From Crotalaria pallida (taxonomy: Eukaryota > Streptophyta > Magnoliopsida > Fabales > Fabaceae): 64,000 nt of DNA. Below the pieces are notes generated by a model that did no database searches, had not been told where the DNA came from, and saw only the letters and a list, made by a program, of their open reading frames with translations. The stretch covers positions 97,469,290-97,533,289 of the forward strand of contig CM075649.1 in assembly GCA_037953625.1 (NCBI GenBank), in the 5' to 3' direction. The stretch's first letter is position 1; every line of letters begins with the position of its first letter. The position numbers were made by a program, and so were the translations under genes. Shown here piece by piece: positions 1-12,967 of the stretch.

Positions 1-603
1 CCCCAACTTGGATCAAACTTATAACTAAATCCACTAAGACCTTATATTCTCACTTAGTTCTAACCATTTATCCTTCCTTGATAGTTCAGGCCTAAGCTAT
101 TTGGGTACTACAGTACTCCTAACTTCTTAGTTCAGGCTAATGACCCTCGAGTAGGATCGGTAAAGCTACGGGTTGATAGTAGAACTTATGAAGAAAAGGT
201 TCGAATTTTAATAGTACTAACTATTTTGCTGAAGCAAGTCAACAACACGGGAATTCAGAGAGGACATCCTATATCTTTAAGGGCACCATTTATTCTTGTA
301 CATAAGGCATGCTAAGGTTAATAAACTTAAGTCTTACAAGTACTAATGGAATATCATGGGGTATGGGGTCTTAGTCTTAGAATCTATTCACGGTGGTCTA
401 CTCCTTCAAGCTTTAGAACCAATAGGTTTCTCAAACTAACATGGTCGTTACTAAGTTGCAAACAAAGTTTTACATCCTAGGAGGATGAGAACCTAAACCT
501 ATGTCCCTATCCTTATACTAACAAACACACAGAGTCACACAAACAAAGCATGTAAGCCCATGCTTAAGGCCACTAAGGATTACCATAAGCTCTGATACCA
601 TTA
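1..603 (-). mobile_element. Leader of a Tekay-like LTR retrotransposon, cut by window edge
   Basis: Read on the minus strand, this lies just downstream of the long LTR at 604-6456 and starts with its primer-binding site. It would be the untranslated leader before gag, and gag itself would lie left of the window. I see no coding region in it. Confidence 0.6.
589..600 (-). promoter_or_regulatory. Primer-binding site, initiator tRNA-Met type
   Basis: The minus strand reads TGGTATCAGAGC, matching the 3' end of plant initiator tRNA-Met, three bases inside the LTR end. The same site occurs in the complete Tekay element at 18058-18069. Confidence 0.85.
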
Positions 604-2149
604 TGTAACAGCCCGATTTTCGTAAACCAAAATAATTAACTTGGTGTATTAAAATTACCAAAAATGAGGCCAAATTTTTTTTTGTAAAAGTTGTTGCAAT
701 GTCATTGACAAATCTTAAAATCCTTCGCGGAAGATCGAGTTATTACTAACAACATTTTTCACGTACATAAAATATTTGTTTCCATAAAATGACTTGGTTT
801 CAAAAACATCATGAAAAAGTGTTCATAATGGATTTCAAGAGTTTACATCACTCCATCTTCCAAATTAGAAGCACTCCACACTTCAAAATTTAAAACTTGG
901 CTAAATTACATAATGGTTCGTTGCTCGGTAATCCTTGACGCGAAACACAAACAATGATCTCAACTAAAACACTACCCCTATCTCCTTCTGTCGATCACTA
1001 CCGGGTGATGCTTCCCTCTTCTTCTTGTATGCTTTCTCCCTTCTCGAAGATGAAGTCCCTTCTGTCACTGCTCCCCTGCTGTAGTTGAGCTTCCACTCCC
1101 CGTTCCTCTAGGGTGATGATCTCCTTATGATGCTCCGTCTGCCCGTTGAGATATCAGCAGCACCGATATGCCAACGAACAGGAGAGAGTAAGCAATCCGA
1201 ACGACGAATCGTCGACGGTGTGGGATTACGATAGGCAAAATAATAGGACCATACAATCATACAATACAACCACCGGCACACAACAATCAAGTATATCATT
1301 ATCATTATCATCTCTTATTATTATTGTTACTCTTGTTATCATTTTCATCCTCTTGTCAATCTACTCTCATCCACACCTTTTCTTTTTCTTTCGCTCATAC
1401 TCTTAATTTCTTCTTATTCGGTCTCATCAGTTCACATCTTTCTCTTAATTTGGGGAATTATAAAATATCATCATAATCTTCCATCCGTTCTCGGTTATCA
1501 CTCACGTCTACATCTCCTCGGTCATCCACCCAACCTAGTCGGAAGCAAACAGGAGTACAGGACCTTTACCGTGCGGGCACGACAGCTGTCACAACACAAA
1601 TGGCCCCAGGCCAGGAGGACTCTGCCTCAAACAATTTACAATAATCATGGCACACTGCCTCGCAGTGGCAAACAAGATGCCCCACTCCAGTCCCTCTCAC
1701 TGTTCTCGATTTTCAATCTAGGGGGCGACAGTATGTTTCTAGTGGGCCCGCAGAACTTACCACGACATTAGACCCAGTCCCCACCACGTTAGTGCGCCAC
1801 ATGTGGAGTTCATTCTGCCTAGAAACATACTCTAGACTTCTTGACGTTTCACCGTCATCGTCCTCCCCTAATGCAATCTCATCCTAAGTATCCGCAAATA
1901 CTTATCGTTCGTTCCTCTCCACTACTTCGCACTCTCATACCTCACCGCGTGTGTCTTTTAAAGTCTTTTAGCTTATTATAATTAACCTACGGTCGGCCCA
2001 TCCTTCGTGCAACCCTTCAATGAGTCCCGACCACTAACTTTGCACAAACTTTCTCTCATCACATCTCACATAGCACAGAGCTGGGATCACAACGATGAAC
2101 TCGCATCTCTGGTCACAATCTCATTCATCAATCCTTCCTCAAAACAACC

Positions 2150-2510
2150 TTACAAAAGCTTTCACCAAGATATCATTTCACAACTTTTTCATAAAACCTT
2201 CTTTCCAAACCTTTCACAAAATTTCATTTCGAAAGCATTTCTGACAATACTTTTATACTCCTTTCCAAAACCTCTTTTCGTAAAGCTATTTTCTAAAACT
2301 TCCTTTCACCAACCTTTTCCAGAAATTTCCTTTCACAACTCTTTACAAAAATCTCTTTTCACAAACTTCTTTTCCCAAATCTTTTCAAAAACTTCTTTCA
2401 CAACCTTTTCAAAATCGTTTTTTCAAAAATCTTTTCAAAAATCTCTTCCTAATAATCTTTTCAAAATTCCTTTAAAGAGCTTTTCGAAAATAAAAACCTT
2501 TTTAAGAAAT
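2150..2510. repeat. Low-complexity CTTTTCAAAA-type array
   Basis: Degenerate, irregular repetition of short words such as CTTTTC, AAAACTTC and TTTTCAAAA runs for about 360 bp. An open reading frame across it is a by-product of the composition. On the minus strand it is purine-rich and lies within the long LTR. Confidence 0.6.
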
Positions 2511-5500
2511 ACAACTTTGCTGAGCTCTAATGGAGGAGCAAGCTCAACTCGACACTAGTTCCCAGTCTAAAACCAAAAACAAAGGAGCCCCGCTCCGCTC
2601 AAATCACGTCTCCTTTCCAACAAACAACATCACTCTCCCCAGCTCTGGCTCGTTCTCAAACATTTTCATTCATTCATTCCCCAATCTCAACTCTTTCTTT
2701 CTTTTCCATCACATGCTTTATTTCCAATGATCTTTTCTTTCTCATTAGGTCTTTATGTCACAGTCTTATTTATTTCTTTTCTATCTTCAGGACGTAACAG
2801 ACGTCCATCAGCGTATTACTTATTTAAATTAATAGCAGTAAGTATCATCAGACATAATTGAATAAATAAAAGCAATCACACAACATCACACAATAGCATT
2901 GTGGTCTTTGTCACCTTCGTATAAGTGGCCACACAACACAAACAATTGCCACTTATACTACTGACTCCAACCACTAAGTTCCGGTCTTTGAGATGACACG
3001 GAACGTCCTAATATATCACCTAACTACCACGGTGTCTTAGGAAAGCTTCTCTCTCACCTGAGGTCCAGCCATGTAATGCGTACCGTCACTTCGGATCCTT
3101 TCTGCTGCCGGCTGCCCCAATCTCTCGTCTTTAAGATTATTCCTCGTACTAAATAAAATACACTTACGTTATTAAATTGTATTAAGAAAATCTTTTTCGT
3201 AACTTGAACACTTCTCATTCCTCGTCGGAAAACTTAAAACATCACCGTTTTCTTTTAAACAACTCTGATATCTATAATACCTTAAGTTCGTCAAAACCAT
3301 TTGAAAAGGTCGTATAAAATAATTTAAACCATTTAGTTAGGTTGCTGGTCCGTCTTGGACAACATCTTAATTATATTCAAAAACACCAAAGAATGCACCG
3401 TTTTCAACCCGACTTTTTCTTAAATCCATTTTCACTTGAAAACTTTACTTTAGACCACTTGAACACATTTTCAAAGTTAAGAAATAGTCATAAATAATCC
3501 TGGACAGCAAGGAATTATTTTACAAAAAAATCATTTTGATAAAACCCCGAAAACATCGTAGAAACACTATTTGTTTTAAACAACTCTTTTATTCAAAATT
3601 ACCACTTTAAAACTCAAGTCTTTATCATAAAACAAACCTTGGACAGCCATGAATACAATTTAAAGATTCCAAATAGATCAAATGGAATTTTCCTTAAAAC
3701 CAACTTATTTCAAAGCCATTTACACACTCAAAAGTTTTTCAAACATAATCTAGCACACAATCACAACAACACTTAAATAAATGAGGTCATACAAGTAATT
3801 GATTAGTCATTTAATTTATTTATAATTCAAACAAACGCTTAGACATTCACTCACTCACAAAGATATAAATCAAACACAACAATTCAATTCTTTTTCAAAA
3901 ATCACTACATGAGTTTATTTTAATGCAACTAAATTTTCTAAACTTATTTACACTATATGGCCGAATGACATCCAAGAAAATAAAGCAAACATCACAAATT
4001 TAAATCTCATAAATCAACTTGATTTATTTAAGGCACTTAAATTCTACTTTCTTTTTCATGCAACATAATTATTTACTCTTCCTTTAATTACAAACCGTAT
4101 AGGGTTTAGGTATTCACCCCACGATTTCTAACAATTTAGTTTAGCCATGGTTCACAAACATAATCATTATTTTCATGTCACTTTATTGAAAAAGAGTGCT
4201 AGGTTATTCTATGTATATAGACCGAACCCTCTTTTGACAAACAAAGTCCTTGGTTTACTTTTTCAACATACAAAAACACAAGATTCTTAAATTAAAGAGA
4301 ATTAATATGCATGTATCTCTTATGAAAATCAAAACATGATTTCTTGACTCCTAAGTCTAGACCGAACATCTCATCATAAAAATTAAGGTTCAACTTCAAA
4401 TCTTTATCATGCATGCACACTAAACATAAATCAAGTTAGAAATTAATTTTCAAAACTTATTTCCTTTAGTCCTTTGTAAAACCGTGATGGTTCGCCAAGA
4501 AAAATTTAATCTTTTGATTCAAGAATGACATGCATGAAGAAAAGGTTAAATCCTTTGGTTCAAAAAACAACATGCATGCATTTAAAGATCAACTTTTTCA
4601 TAGATCACAAAAGATCAAAGCCTTTTTTTTTAAGGATTAAAACCGAAAATCAAAGCTTCACCAAGATCAAATCAAAAATCAAACATTTCATCAATTCAAA
4701 TCAAGGTTCCTAAACATGAAGTTAACATGCAATTACCTAAATCAAATTAAAAGTATCAAGACCCAATGTTTCTACTCATGGCCGAATTACCTAGTTCTTG
4801 ATTTAGTGATTTTCAAGTTCCTTTACATTTAAAAATTCAAGATCAAGGCACAAGTAACACATGCATGTACATCAACCATTAAGATCATCATTAAACAAGT
4901 TTAACTCATAAATTTAATTATCGAGTCATTCCTTAAAAACATCATGGTTCACGGTTTAATCAAAGAAATTTAACATGCAAAGAGACTTGCCTTAAATCCA
5001 CAAAAATCTTAACAAGTCTTTTAGATCTAGAAGATTTAGTTTGAAAAACCTTAAGATCTCCTGCGAAAACTTTAAACAAGTTAGGAAATCCGTTGATTAG
5101 ATGTTTACAAATTTCTTCAAGCTTTGAGAAATTAATATGTAAAGAGATACACTTTAAACTTTACAAAAATCTCCAAAACTATTTAGATCTTTAAGATTTA
5201 TGTTGAAAAAACTTTAAGATCTTTCATGAAGACCTTAATTGAGTTATGAAATCCATTAGTTAGATGTTTATAAGTTGCTTTAAACTTTAAAATCCATGAT
5301 CAAGTACAAACACACTTGTACTCCTCATTTAAGCTTTTGGAAATTAACATGCAAAGAGGAAAAGAAAGAAAAATCACAAGATCAAGAGGAAAAATCTAGA
5401 CTATTACAACTTTCTTCATAATTTTCGAACTACCCACCAAGAAAGGGTTGATCTTCAAGCTTCTAAGGTCTTGGATCTTCAAAGAAGACTTAGGTTTTTG

Positions 5501-5924
5501 GCTAGATCTTCCTCCTCCTTCCTCCTTGTAGCTCACGGCCTCCCCTCTATTTTCTATGTGTTGAGAGCTTTGATATGTGCTCTCAACAAAGGTGTTTGGA
5601 AAATGAATGGAAATGAGAGGAATGAATGAGGAGTGGGTGAAAGAAACTAAGGGTGGTGGTTTATATTAGCAATTGGTACTCTTCCTCTTTTATCCTTATC
5701 CCATTCGGCCAAGGTACTTTCAAGGAAGGGCAATTTTGGCAACTTGAATTGTTGCATGGGTGGTGTTTAGCAAACCTAGGGAAACATGGTGGAGAAAATT
5801 AAGGAACTATGTCCCTTAGGTTTAGTTGCCTTTGGCTTCTAGTTAAGGTTTTCTACCCATTTAGTTCCCTTATGGTTCTAATGCTTAGCCTATAAGCTTC
5901 CTAATTTTAACACAAGTGAAGTCA

Positions 5925-6180
5925 TGGCATGCACACCCACACACCCACACGTATTATGGCATGCACACCCACACACTCACACGTATCACACCTATACACC
6001 CACATACACTTATTATACACACACCTACTCATACACATATTCATTCACGTTGCACACACATACACATACACATACACATATATACACTCATGCATTATCA
6101 TTTTCTTTTACTAATTTAAGTCCATATACTCCTAAGCATACACATACATACAAAACCGTGCATACAAACACACATGCATA
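5925..6180. repeat. CA-rich microsatellite and 32-bp tandem duplication
   Basis: Runs of CACACC, CACATA and ACACAC are preceded by two copies of a 32-bp unit beginning GGCATGCACACC (about 5926 and 5958). On the minus strand the tract falls about 280-530 bp into the LTR, the same LTR interval where other LTRs in this window carry paired palindromes. Confidence 0.8.
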
Positions 6181-6569
6181 GAAAATAATCCTTTTCATCC
6201 TAAAGTGACCCACGTATAAAAATCATAATTCCTTTAAGGTGTAAAAACATTAACACACAATTGTTTCAAACCCTAACTTTAAAAATCTTATCATCATTTC
6301 ATGAAAAATCATTTCTTTTCAAAAAAAAAATCATTCATTATTTTAAAAGCGTGAATACAGAAAATCATTTAAGAAAATACTCTTTCAAAAACATCTTTCT
6401 TACAAGGAATCTTTTTAGTATTTTAAAGTAGTACGAGGAATTTGCGGGGTGTTACATGACACATGAACAACTAAAAATGGTGCTAGAAGCACTTCATTAG
6501 CAGTTACATATAGAAAGCTCCAACTCTTTATTCAACTAACTAAAAAAAATAAAAGCAAAACCTACACTA

Positions 6570-7328
6570 CTACATAATTACAAAGAATCCACTAGGATCC
6601 CAAATTCTATAGGTTAAATCCCATGTGATGCAACAATAACAAGTTATTCCCACATCCCATGGGGCAAACCCTGGATGATGGTGGAGTAAGGAAGTTTCAA
6701 AAATAAGCTCAATCCCACCAGGGTCAAAAGGTGCATTCCTTACTCCATGCATCATCTTAGACAAATTATTTCTTTTTCCATTCATGAAGGTGTTAATTCC
6801 ATGAATTAGGAAAACTACCTTTCCAGACTCCCTATTGTTTAACAATGATTTAGATTGATTTTGAGAATTTTCATGAAAGCACAAAGGTTGAATATAGTGG
6901 ACAAATTTTGAGTCATCCAAGCATGAAATAGATTTAACCAAATTTTTTAGTGCAAGAAATTCATCATGCAAGGGCAGATCAAATTTTTCTACCATATTCA
7001 TACCTTCTATTGTTTTATTTCGGTTCACTTCCTCAAACTTATTATGCACAATCTCATTTACTTGCTCCTCCAAATGGGTTTCATTATTGGTCACATCCAT
7101 CACCACCATTTTTTCTTCTCTTTGAAGAGAGTCAAAAATTGTTGGTGATGCTTGTGACTCTTCATCTAATGGCTTTGAAATGTGTTCAACTTGAATTTCA
7201 AGGTTCTTTAAACTAACACTTTGGATTTGAAAATTGTTTCTAACTTGTTCAACAAAATCTTTAGTGCTTTGAACACATTTCTCTAAAGCTATTTCCCATG
7301 GAGCTTTCTCCACAGGAATTGGCTCCAC
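6570..7328 (-). pseudogene. gag: Athila gag C-terminal fragment
   Basis: A 252-residue frame whose start (APWEIALEKC, then FVEQVRNNF and SLKNLEIQVEHISK) matches the region after the nucleocapsid in the Athila gag at 43447-44931 (APWEAAIEKLAQ, FVEETRANF, SIRNLEVQMGQLSK). The coiled-coil-like heptad spacing is kept, but the frame then runs into sequence with no clear gag match. There is no zinc knuckle and no protease. The initiator is arbitrary, because coding-like sequence continues upstream past a stop. It is a dead fragment separated from its leader by a deletion. Confidence 0.7.
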
Positions 7329-7554
7329 ATAAGAATTTAGTTCCTCAATTGAATTTTGTAATTTTTCTAAGGCTATTTCTCATGGTGCCTTCCTATCACT
7401 TATGTTTTGTGCATAATAGTATCCAGAAAAGGGATCCGAAACAAATCTATTGCAATCTAAATCATTATTAAAATAATAGTTATACATGAAAAGGTAAAAG
7501 TTACACAAGTAATTACAAAAAAAAAGTACCAAAAAAATTAGAATCGAATTTCAA

Positions 7555-7572
7555 TCCCCGACAACGGCACCA
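7555..7572 (-). promoter_or_regulatory. Primer-binding site, tRNA-Asp type
   Basis: The minus strand reads TGGTGCCGTTGTCGGGGA, one base different from the Athila sites at 42638 and 61735. It lies about 10 bp from the LTR end. Confidence 0.8.
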
Positions 7573-7581
7573 AAAACTTCT

Positions 7582-8907
7582 TGGGTCACCGACAAGTATA
7601 CCGGATCGACAAGTAATATAGTCAGTAAGACCAGTTATCGTTCCCACGAGGATTGCAAATTGTTTCTAATTTCTTTCACCTAATTGCGATTACTATGTGA
7701 AACTTGTATTGGTTTTGAGTTTTGAGATAAGAGTGTAGAATTAAAAGGATGAGACAAAACAGAAAATAAAAAGGGTTAGAAACAATTATGGAAAAGGTTA
7801 GGAACGTGGTTTCATTGTAGGATCAGGTTATTAATTATGAAAATCTGTTTTCAATAAATCAACAACTTGAGAAACAATAAAAGCTAGATCCCTCATGGCT
7901 ATTACGTTTCTTACTAAACTTTACCGCTTAATCTCTTAAGTGAGTTTTGGTTTATGAAAGTTATACAATTACCCAAAAGTATTCCTACGAGTTGAATAAT
8001 TATATTGTTTGGATGAAAGGCCTAATCTAAATCCTAATTTTCCAATTAAGGTTCAGATTACCAAAGCAAAACATAAAGTGGTCAATTCTATGAATTGTAA
8101 TTAAAACGCAGCCAAACAATTGATTAAAAAGGAAAAACATTAATTCATAAATAAATAGCTAAATTAAGATCCATACAAATCCACCCTATTCCTAACAAGA
8201 GGTTTAGTTACACATATTGGAAGAAGAAATACAAAGAATGGGAAAAACTCATAATCATAGACAACAATGAATTTACTCCCAAGATATCTTCAATCATCAA
8301 GTGGATCCCTCCAGCAATGTTGATCTTCAATCCTTGTGCCTTGCCTCCTTGCTCTCAATTGCAAAACTAGCCTCTCTTCTCTAATCTTAAATTCTATTCT
8401 AATCTCTAATTGCCTCTGAAAAGTCTACTAAACTTAATGGAAAAACCTATTTTTAAAGACTAAAATTAATCCTAATTGATTGGAAGCAAAACTGATCAGA
8501 AATCGGCCCAATTGGGCCTTCTCGAAGGGTGCACGCCTGGGCGCCCGAGGCTCCACGCCGAGGTGCGCCAGGCTGATCTGATGGTGCTAACCGGGGGCTG
8601 CGCGCCTGGGCGTGCGGGTCTGTGCGCCGGGGCGTGCCGGGCCTGCTCTGACTGCGTTTCGCTCCGTTCTTGCGCCATTTTCAAGGTCCTTTCGTCCTCT
8701 TTCCAGTTCCATAATTATTTTCTTCAATTAAGCTCTGAAAGTACCTGAAACATACACAAAACTGATCAAAACGTTCAAAGAATCCTAATCTAATAACAAT
8801 TCCTAAAACTATACTAAAAATCCTAAATTTACAAGAGAAACAAGCCAAATCCTTAGTAAAAGGGAGTCTAATTCATGCTCAAAACATCATATATTGGACC
8901 AAAATCA
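7582..8907 (-). repeat. 5' LTR of Athila remnant A
   Basis: 1326 bp; on the minus strand it begins TGATTTTGGTCC and ends GGTGACCCA. The start resembles the LTR at 41211 (TGATTTGAGGC). A weak TATA-like stretch lies at 8448-8457. A GC-rich cluster of near-palindromes lies 75-180 bp upstream of it. Confidence 0.75.
8532..8636. repeat. Paired GC-rich near-palindromes in Athila LTR A
   Basis: Four copies of a CGCCTGGGCGC-like near-palindrome form two pairs. Within a pair, equivalent positions are 22 bp apart (8532/8554 and 8603/8625). The flanking LTR is AT-rich, so the cluster stands out. The second LTR copy (30082-30184) keeps the same layout. Confidence 0.8.
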
Positions 8908-9802
8908 ACGTGGTATTACCTCTACTTAGGGAATAAGTTATAGATTGTATATAGTGGGAACTAAGGGTTGGTGAATAAATAGAATAATAAAACTTAAGGT
9001 AGTTGATAACTTTAGACCTTAGAATAAATAAATAAAATAAATGAACTTGTTTAAACTTGTGAAAAATATAGGACCATGTTAGTTAGTGTTTAGGGTATTA
9101 TATGATTATATGTATTATGTGAAATTAATATTTGTTGTTGATGATGAATTTTCTGTGTATGTGCATGCTCTGAATGTTTAGACCTTGTTAGTGGATACTA
9201 AGACTCTTAAAATGATAATGTAAATGTAAAACAACAGCTTATATGTTGCCAGGCTCAATGAGCTTAAGAGATGCATTCGTTGGGACCTGCAACTGCATGT
9301 TTGTATGTAACTCTTCTTTTGTTAGTTCAATCTTCATATTAATAGAGATGTTATTTTAGCTTCAATCAAAATTAGTCTCCCTTGGGCATTAGTTTGGTCG
9401 CTTTTTGTCAATTTCTCTCCATCTTTTTACTATTCTAATGGAATCTCTTATCCTTGGATGTTTCCATATAAAAAATCCTTCACTCAAAGCCTTATAATTA
9501 CTACAATTATGCCTTAAAAGGATTTATTTGTGTTGAAAGGTATAAAATATACAAATATCACCTAATTCCATCAACTAATTTAAATTTATAAATTCAATGA
9601 AAAATATAGGGAAATGGGTGTCATGTGATATTAAAGTGAATATAAATTTGGTCAAAATATACTCAATTAAATAGTCATTTTTACACTTATCACACATTCT
9701 ACACTTAAGTATTATTTGTCCTCAAACAATAATCTCTCACCAAATAGTTTAACAAAGAAACCAAATTTATTATAGGATATAATAATAGTTCAAGGTGAAC
9801 AT
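8908..9802. other. Unassigned part of the 7.9-kb unit
   Basis: AT-rich DNA between the Athila LTR and the Tekay insertion. The only coding-like piece is a 65-bp stretch, 9238-9302, bounded by a CAG and a GTATGT (see findings). Otherwise I see nothing. Confidence 0.4.
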
Positions 9803-10546
9803 TGTGACACCCTTCCGGATTACCCAAATATAATATAGTAATTAAGCTTTTATATTGGATAATATATGGACTTGTGAGGATTAAGAAAATATGGAAATAA
9901 AATTTTATTTTAAAAGCGGGTGCACAAATCAACACTTGGAATTCTTGGAGAATAAACCCTAAGGTATTACCAAAACAGTTATATTGAATTCGGCGATTTC
10001 TGAAACCTTTTCGAAAGTTGGGTAGCATTCATCTTTTGGAACCGTATTTTATATTATAGAAAATAATTGAAGCTACCCTTGCTTTATTTGATAAAACTGA
10101 TACCATCGAATAGTTTTCACAGCCGAGCCCTCAAATAGATTAAATCAGAGTAAGCGGAATTATCGGACTATGCAATTACTAGTAAGATGAACATAGGTAC
10201 ATATATATATATATATAATAAGAGTCATAAGTACATAGCCCCATATCAAAGCTTCCAAGATCCCAAAATACAAGTCCATAAACAAATCTACATAATAACA
10301 TGACCAAATCCCTAGAGAACCCCAAAAGTATATCTACAACATATATACATAATCAAAATAAAACTCTAAGGGTGGTCACGTAGATCTGGCAGCATCAGAT
10401 GTAGTAGTAGTGATAACAGCAGTCTCCAAGAAACATAAGTAGTAAGGTAGTAGCATCATCATCAACACAGCAGCAGCAGCAAGATCTCCTCCACAGCCTC
10501 CACACATCGGATCCCCTGATCCTCATCACATACCCTATGCACAAAC

Positions 10547-11016
10547 CTAGGGATCATCGTCCCTCCAATCACTCCCAGTAGAATGCACGACAGGCTCGCT
10601 CCCACTCTCGTCCTCCACTGGGTCCTCCTCAATCTCATCCGAGGGAGAGTGTACCCTACCACTGGGTACCGGGTCAGGTGATGGTGAAACCCTGACTGGG
10701 CTCCTCGGATCAGAAGGGGGAGTCTCCTCGCGGACGACTCTCGAGGTAAAAGGGTGAGAGCGGGTAGGTCGAAAACGGAAACTGTGATAGGAGCGAGCTG
10801 GTCGCGTGGGAGGTGGTCCATGGTAAGTGTAAAACGGGGTACATGCATAGAGTATATGATGGGAATCCTAAATCTACGAGGACGTAATCGGATCAACGGG
10901 TTCGGGTGGTAGAAGATAACCTCTACCTCTCCCTCGAACACCGCGCGATGGTCCTCATAGATCCATGTGCCACTAGGAAGTGGCCGGATCTCGATGCAAG
11001 CAATGTAACGAGACAT
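10547..11016 (-). pseudogene. LTR-encoded ORF, frameshifted copy
   Basis: This is the 3' LTR version of the gene at 18819-19289. It starts at the same ATG after the same predicted splice acceptor. It loses one G in a run (GGGG at about 10835, GGGGG in the other LTR), which shifts the frame after about 50 residues and leads to an unrelated C-terminus in an open frame ending at 10462. Substitutions elsewhere are few. It was probably broken after insertion, because the partner LTR of the same element is intact. Confidence 0.75.
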
Positions 11017-11748
11017 CACCTACAAGGGCATAGGGGTAAGCAATTCTATACACATAATCAACAGAGAATAAATTGTGCAATATGAGTATGTAAATATGTA
11101 TCAATTAACAACAATCACATATAACACTTAGCAGTTAATTAATGCACTTAGGATGCTCACACTTATTTCATTTATCACAATTGATTTAAATGAGTGGCAT
11201 GATGCATGACTTTAGCTCTCAAGCCTATCTCCATCATACTATGTCACTCTCTGACGTCCATCCCTGACAACCCAGCACTCAACAGTGCGTTGTATTCCTA
11301 GGTATACAACAATTCGTACATTCACCTAGAATGTACACGTCAAGCTTGGTATCCATGCCACCCGAGCATATCCCGTCATCCAAACGGACCGTCATCCAAA
11401 CGGTATAACCATATCGGCATCCACTAAGCCGACCACGTCAACGACGTGTCATCAAGCAAGCGTATTGGCACTCCCAGAGGCCCTCCACATGTTTACCAAA
11501 ACATGATATACGTCCTATCATCCCAACTCCAGAATGAATGCATTACTTTACTTAAAGGGAATTGATTGATGTTTTATCCTTTTATTAATACATTACGTGC
11601 CTCCCGAGCAACGTATCGTTATTCAAATGAAAATGTCATAACATCAATCAATTTCCTTTAAGTCCAGGATCACTTGGTTTATCGTCCTTTAAGTGTTACA
11701 AAATGACTTAGAATTGAAAATGGTATTTTTAAGTATCTGACTAAAAAT

Positions 11749-12074
11749 ACTCGAGTGTTTTCCATAATACTCGAGTAGTTTATCATTTTCCAGATTTTAC
11801 TCGAGTAGTTCATGATTATACTCGAGTCGTTCATGTCTGTTTAGAGATTCAAGTTTTCAGATCTTCAAAAATATACTCGAGTAATTCATGAGATACTCGA
11901 GTAGTCCATTACCCAGAATACTCGAGTAGTTCACATTTTACTCGAGTTGTTCATTAATTTTTACTCTTGTTGCCTCTGAAATACTCGAGTGCTTAGCCTG
12001 GTTCTCAAGTGGGTGCGCCAATTTTCACACTGGTGCATCACGAAATACTCGAGTGTTAAGCCATATACTCGAGT
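11749..12074. repeat. Paired ACTCGAGT palindromes, 3' LTR, intron cluster
   Basis: Eleven exact ACTCGAGT octamers lie at 11749, 11769, 11799, 11820, 11875, 11895, 11920, 11940, 11983, 12047 and 12067. They form pairs 20 or 21 bp apart. The partner of 11983 is a degenerate TCTCAAGT at 12003, again exactly 20 bp away. Spacers differ between pairs. The cluster lies inside the predicted LTR intron. Confidence 0.95.
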
Positions 12075-12967
12075 GTTTGCAGACAAAATAGACTGAAACT
12101 TGGTTTTTACATACCATTTCAATTTCTAAACATTTTTAACCCAAACCAGTGATAACAATAGTTCATATACCATATATTGAACATGTTACCATACTCATTT
12201 CATATCAAATAACCAATTTGACAGAGAATCAATAAATCATGCACAAAAACACCTTTTAACAACTTAATACTTCAATTTACACAATAAGCACACTACTCAT
12301 GAAACAAAGTTCATTTAAGCTTGCATGCATGATATAGAACTTGCTCAACACAGTTTTAGAGCAAAGCTTGGTCTCCAAACCAAAGACCCTATTCAATCTA
12401 AGCCCTTAGAGCCTCTTGGTGGCTCTCTAACACAAATCATGGAATTTAATCTCTATCTAGTGAATATAATTACTTCCCCTTACCTCTCAGATGTGAATCA
12501 AACAAGAAATCCCCAAAGAAAAGCTCCACAACTCTCAGACCAACTTCAAGCACCACATGCAGAGCATTTTGAGTGCAGCACCAAAGTGGAATTGGTTCAC
12601 ACATGAAACAAAGAATAAAATTGGGGAAATTAGGTTTTCTAGAATCTATGCAACATAATCTAACTAAGGAAATCGAATTTGAGACTCAGGGATTCATGAG
12701 CTTACCAGAAATCAAGATCAAAGTAAGCTCCAGACACAAACTTGACCAAGAACAGCTTCACTTCACCTCCTTGAATCCTCCAACACACTCACTCAATCCT
12801 CACGATTTTGGTGTTTATACAAAGCTCGTGATGTGAGTTTTGTATTCGTGTATCACTCGAATCCTAACACACAGAATTGAAGGAGAATCGAAGGCAACAA
12901 CTTCAGAACCCTAACTTCTCTAACTTCTACAAGTTGATCAAAATTCTCAACCAAGGGACGTTGATGA

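Larger units (their letters stand above)
604..6456 (-). mobile_element. Very long (5.85 kb) 5' LTR of a Tekay-like element
   Basis: On the minus strand the segment starts TGTAACACCCCG at 6456 and ends GGGCTGTTACA at 604, followed by a tRNA-Met primer site. These ends resemble the Tekay-type LTRs at 9803 and 34315, which are only about 3.5 kb. The extra length may be real or may hide an older nested insertion; I found no internal boundary. The possible 5-bp target duplication TGACA (6457-6461) cannot be tested because the other end is outside. A TATA-like stretch lies near 5665 on the minus strand. The rest is AT-rich and noncoding, with a C/T-rich tract and a CA-rich microsatellite listed separately. 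Confidence 0.6.
6457..8907 (-). mobile_element. Athila remnant A (gag fragment, leader, 5' LTR)
   Basis: Minus-strand order is 5' LTR 8907-7582, tRNA-Asp-type primer site 7572-7555, a short leader, then the C-terminal part of gag. The element ends abruptly at 6456, where the long Tekay-like LTR was inserted. The N-terminal part of gag is missing between the leader and about 7380, so there is an internal deletion. The LTR and leader are repeated almost exactly at 28932-30455. Confidence 0.75.

Noticed and set aside
2007..2558. 183-codon open frame
   Set aside because: Made of the repeated CTTTTC/TTTTCAAAA words of a low-complexity tract; the Phe/Ser/Lys composition has no domain and lies inside an LTR.
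5916..6181. Overlapping frames rich in His and Thr
   Set aside because: Translations of a CA microsatellite in three frames.
11749..12074. CRISPR-like array of ACTCGAGT repeats
   Set aside because: Repeats are 8-bp palindromes with irregular spacing between pairs, inside a plant LTR; no cas genes.
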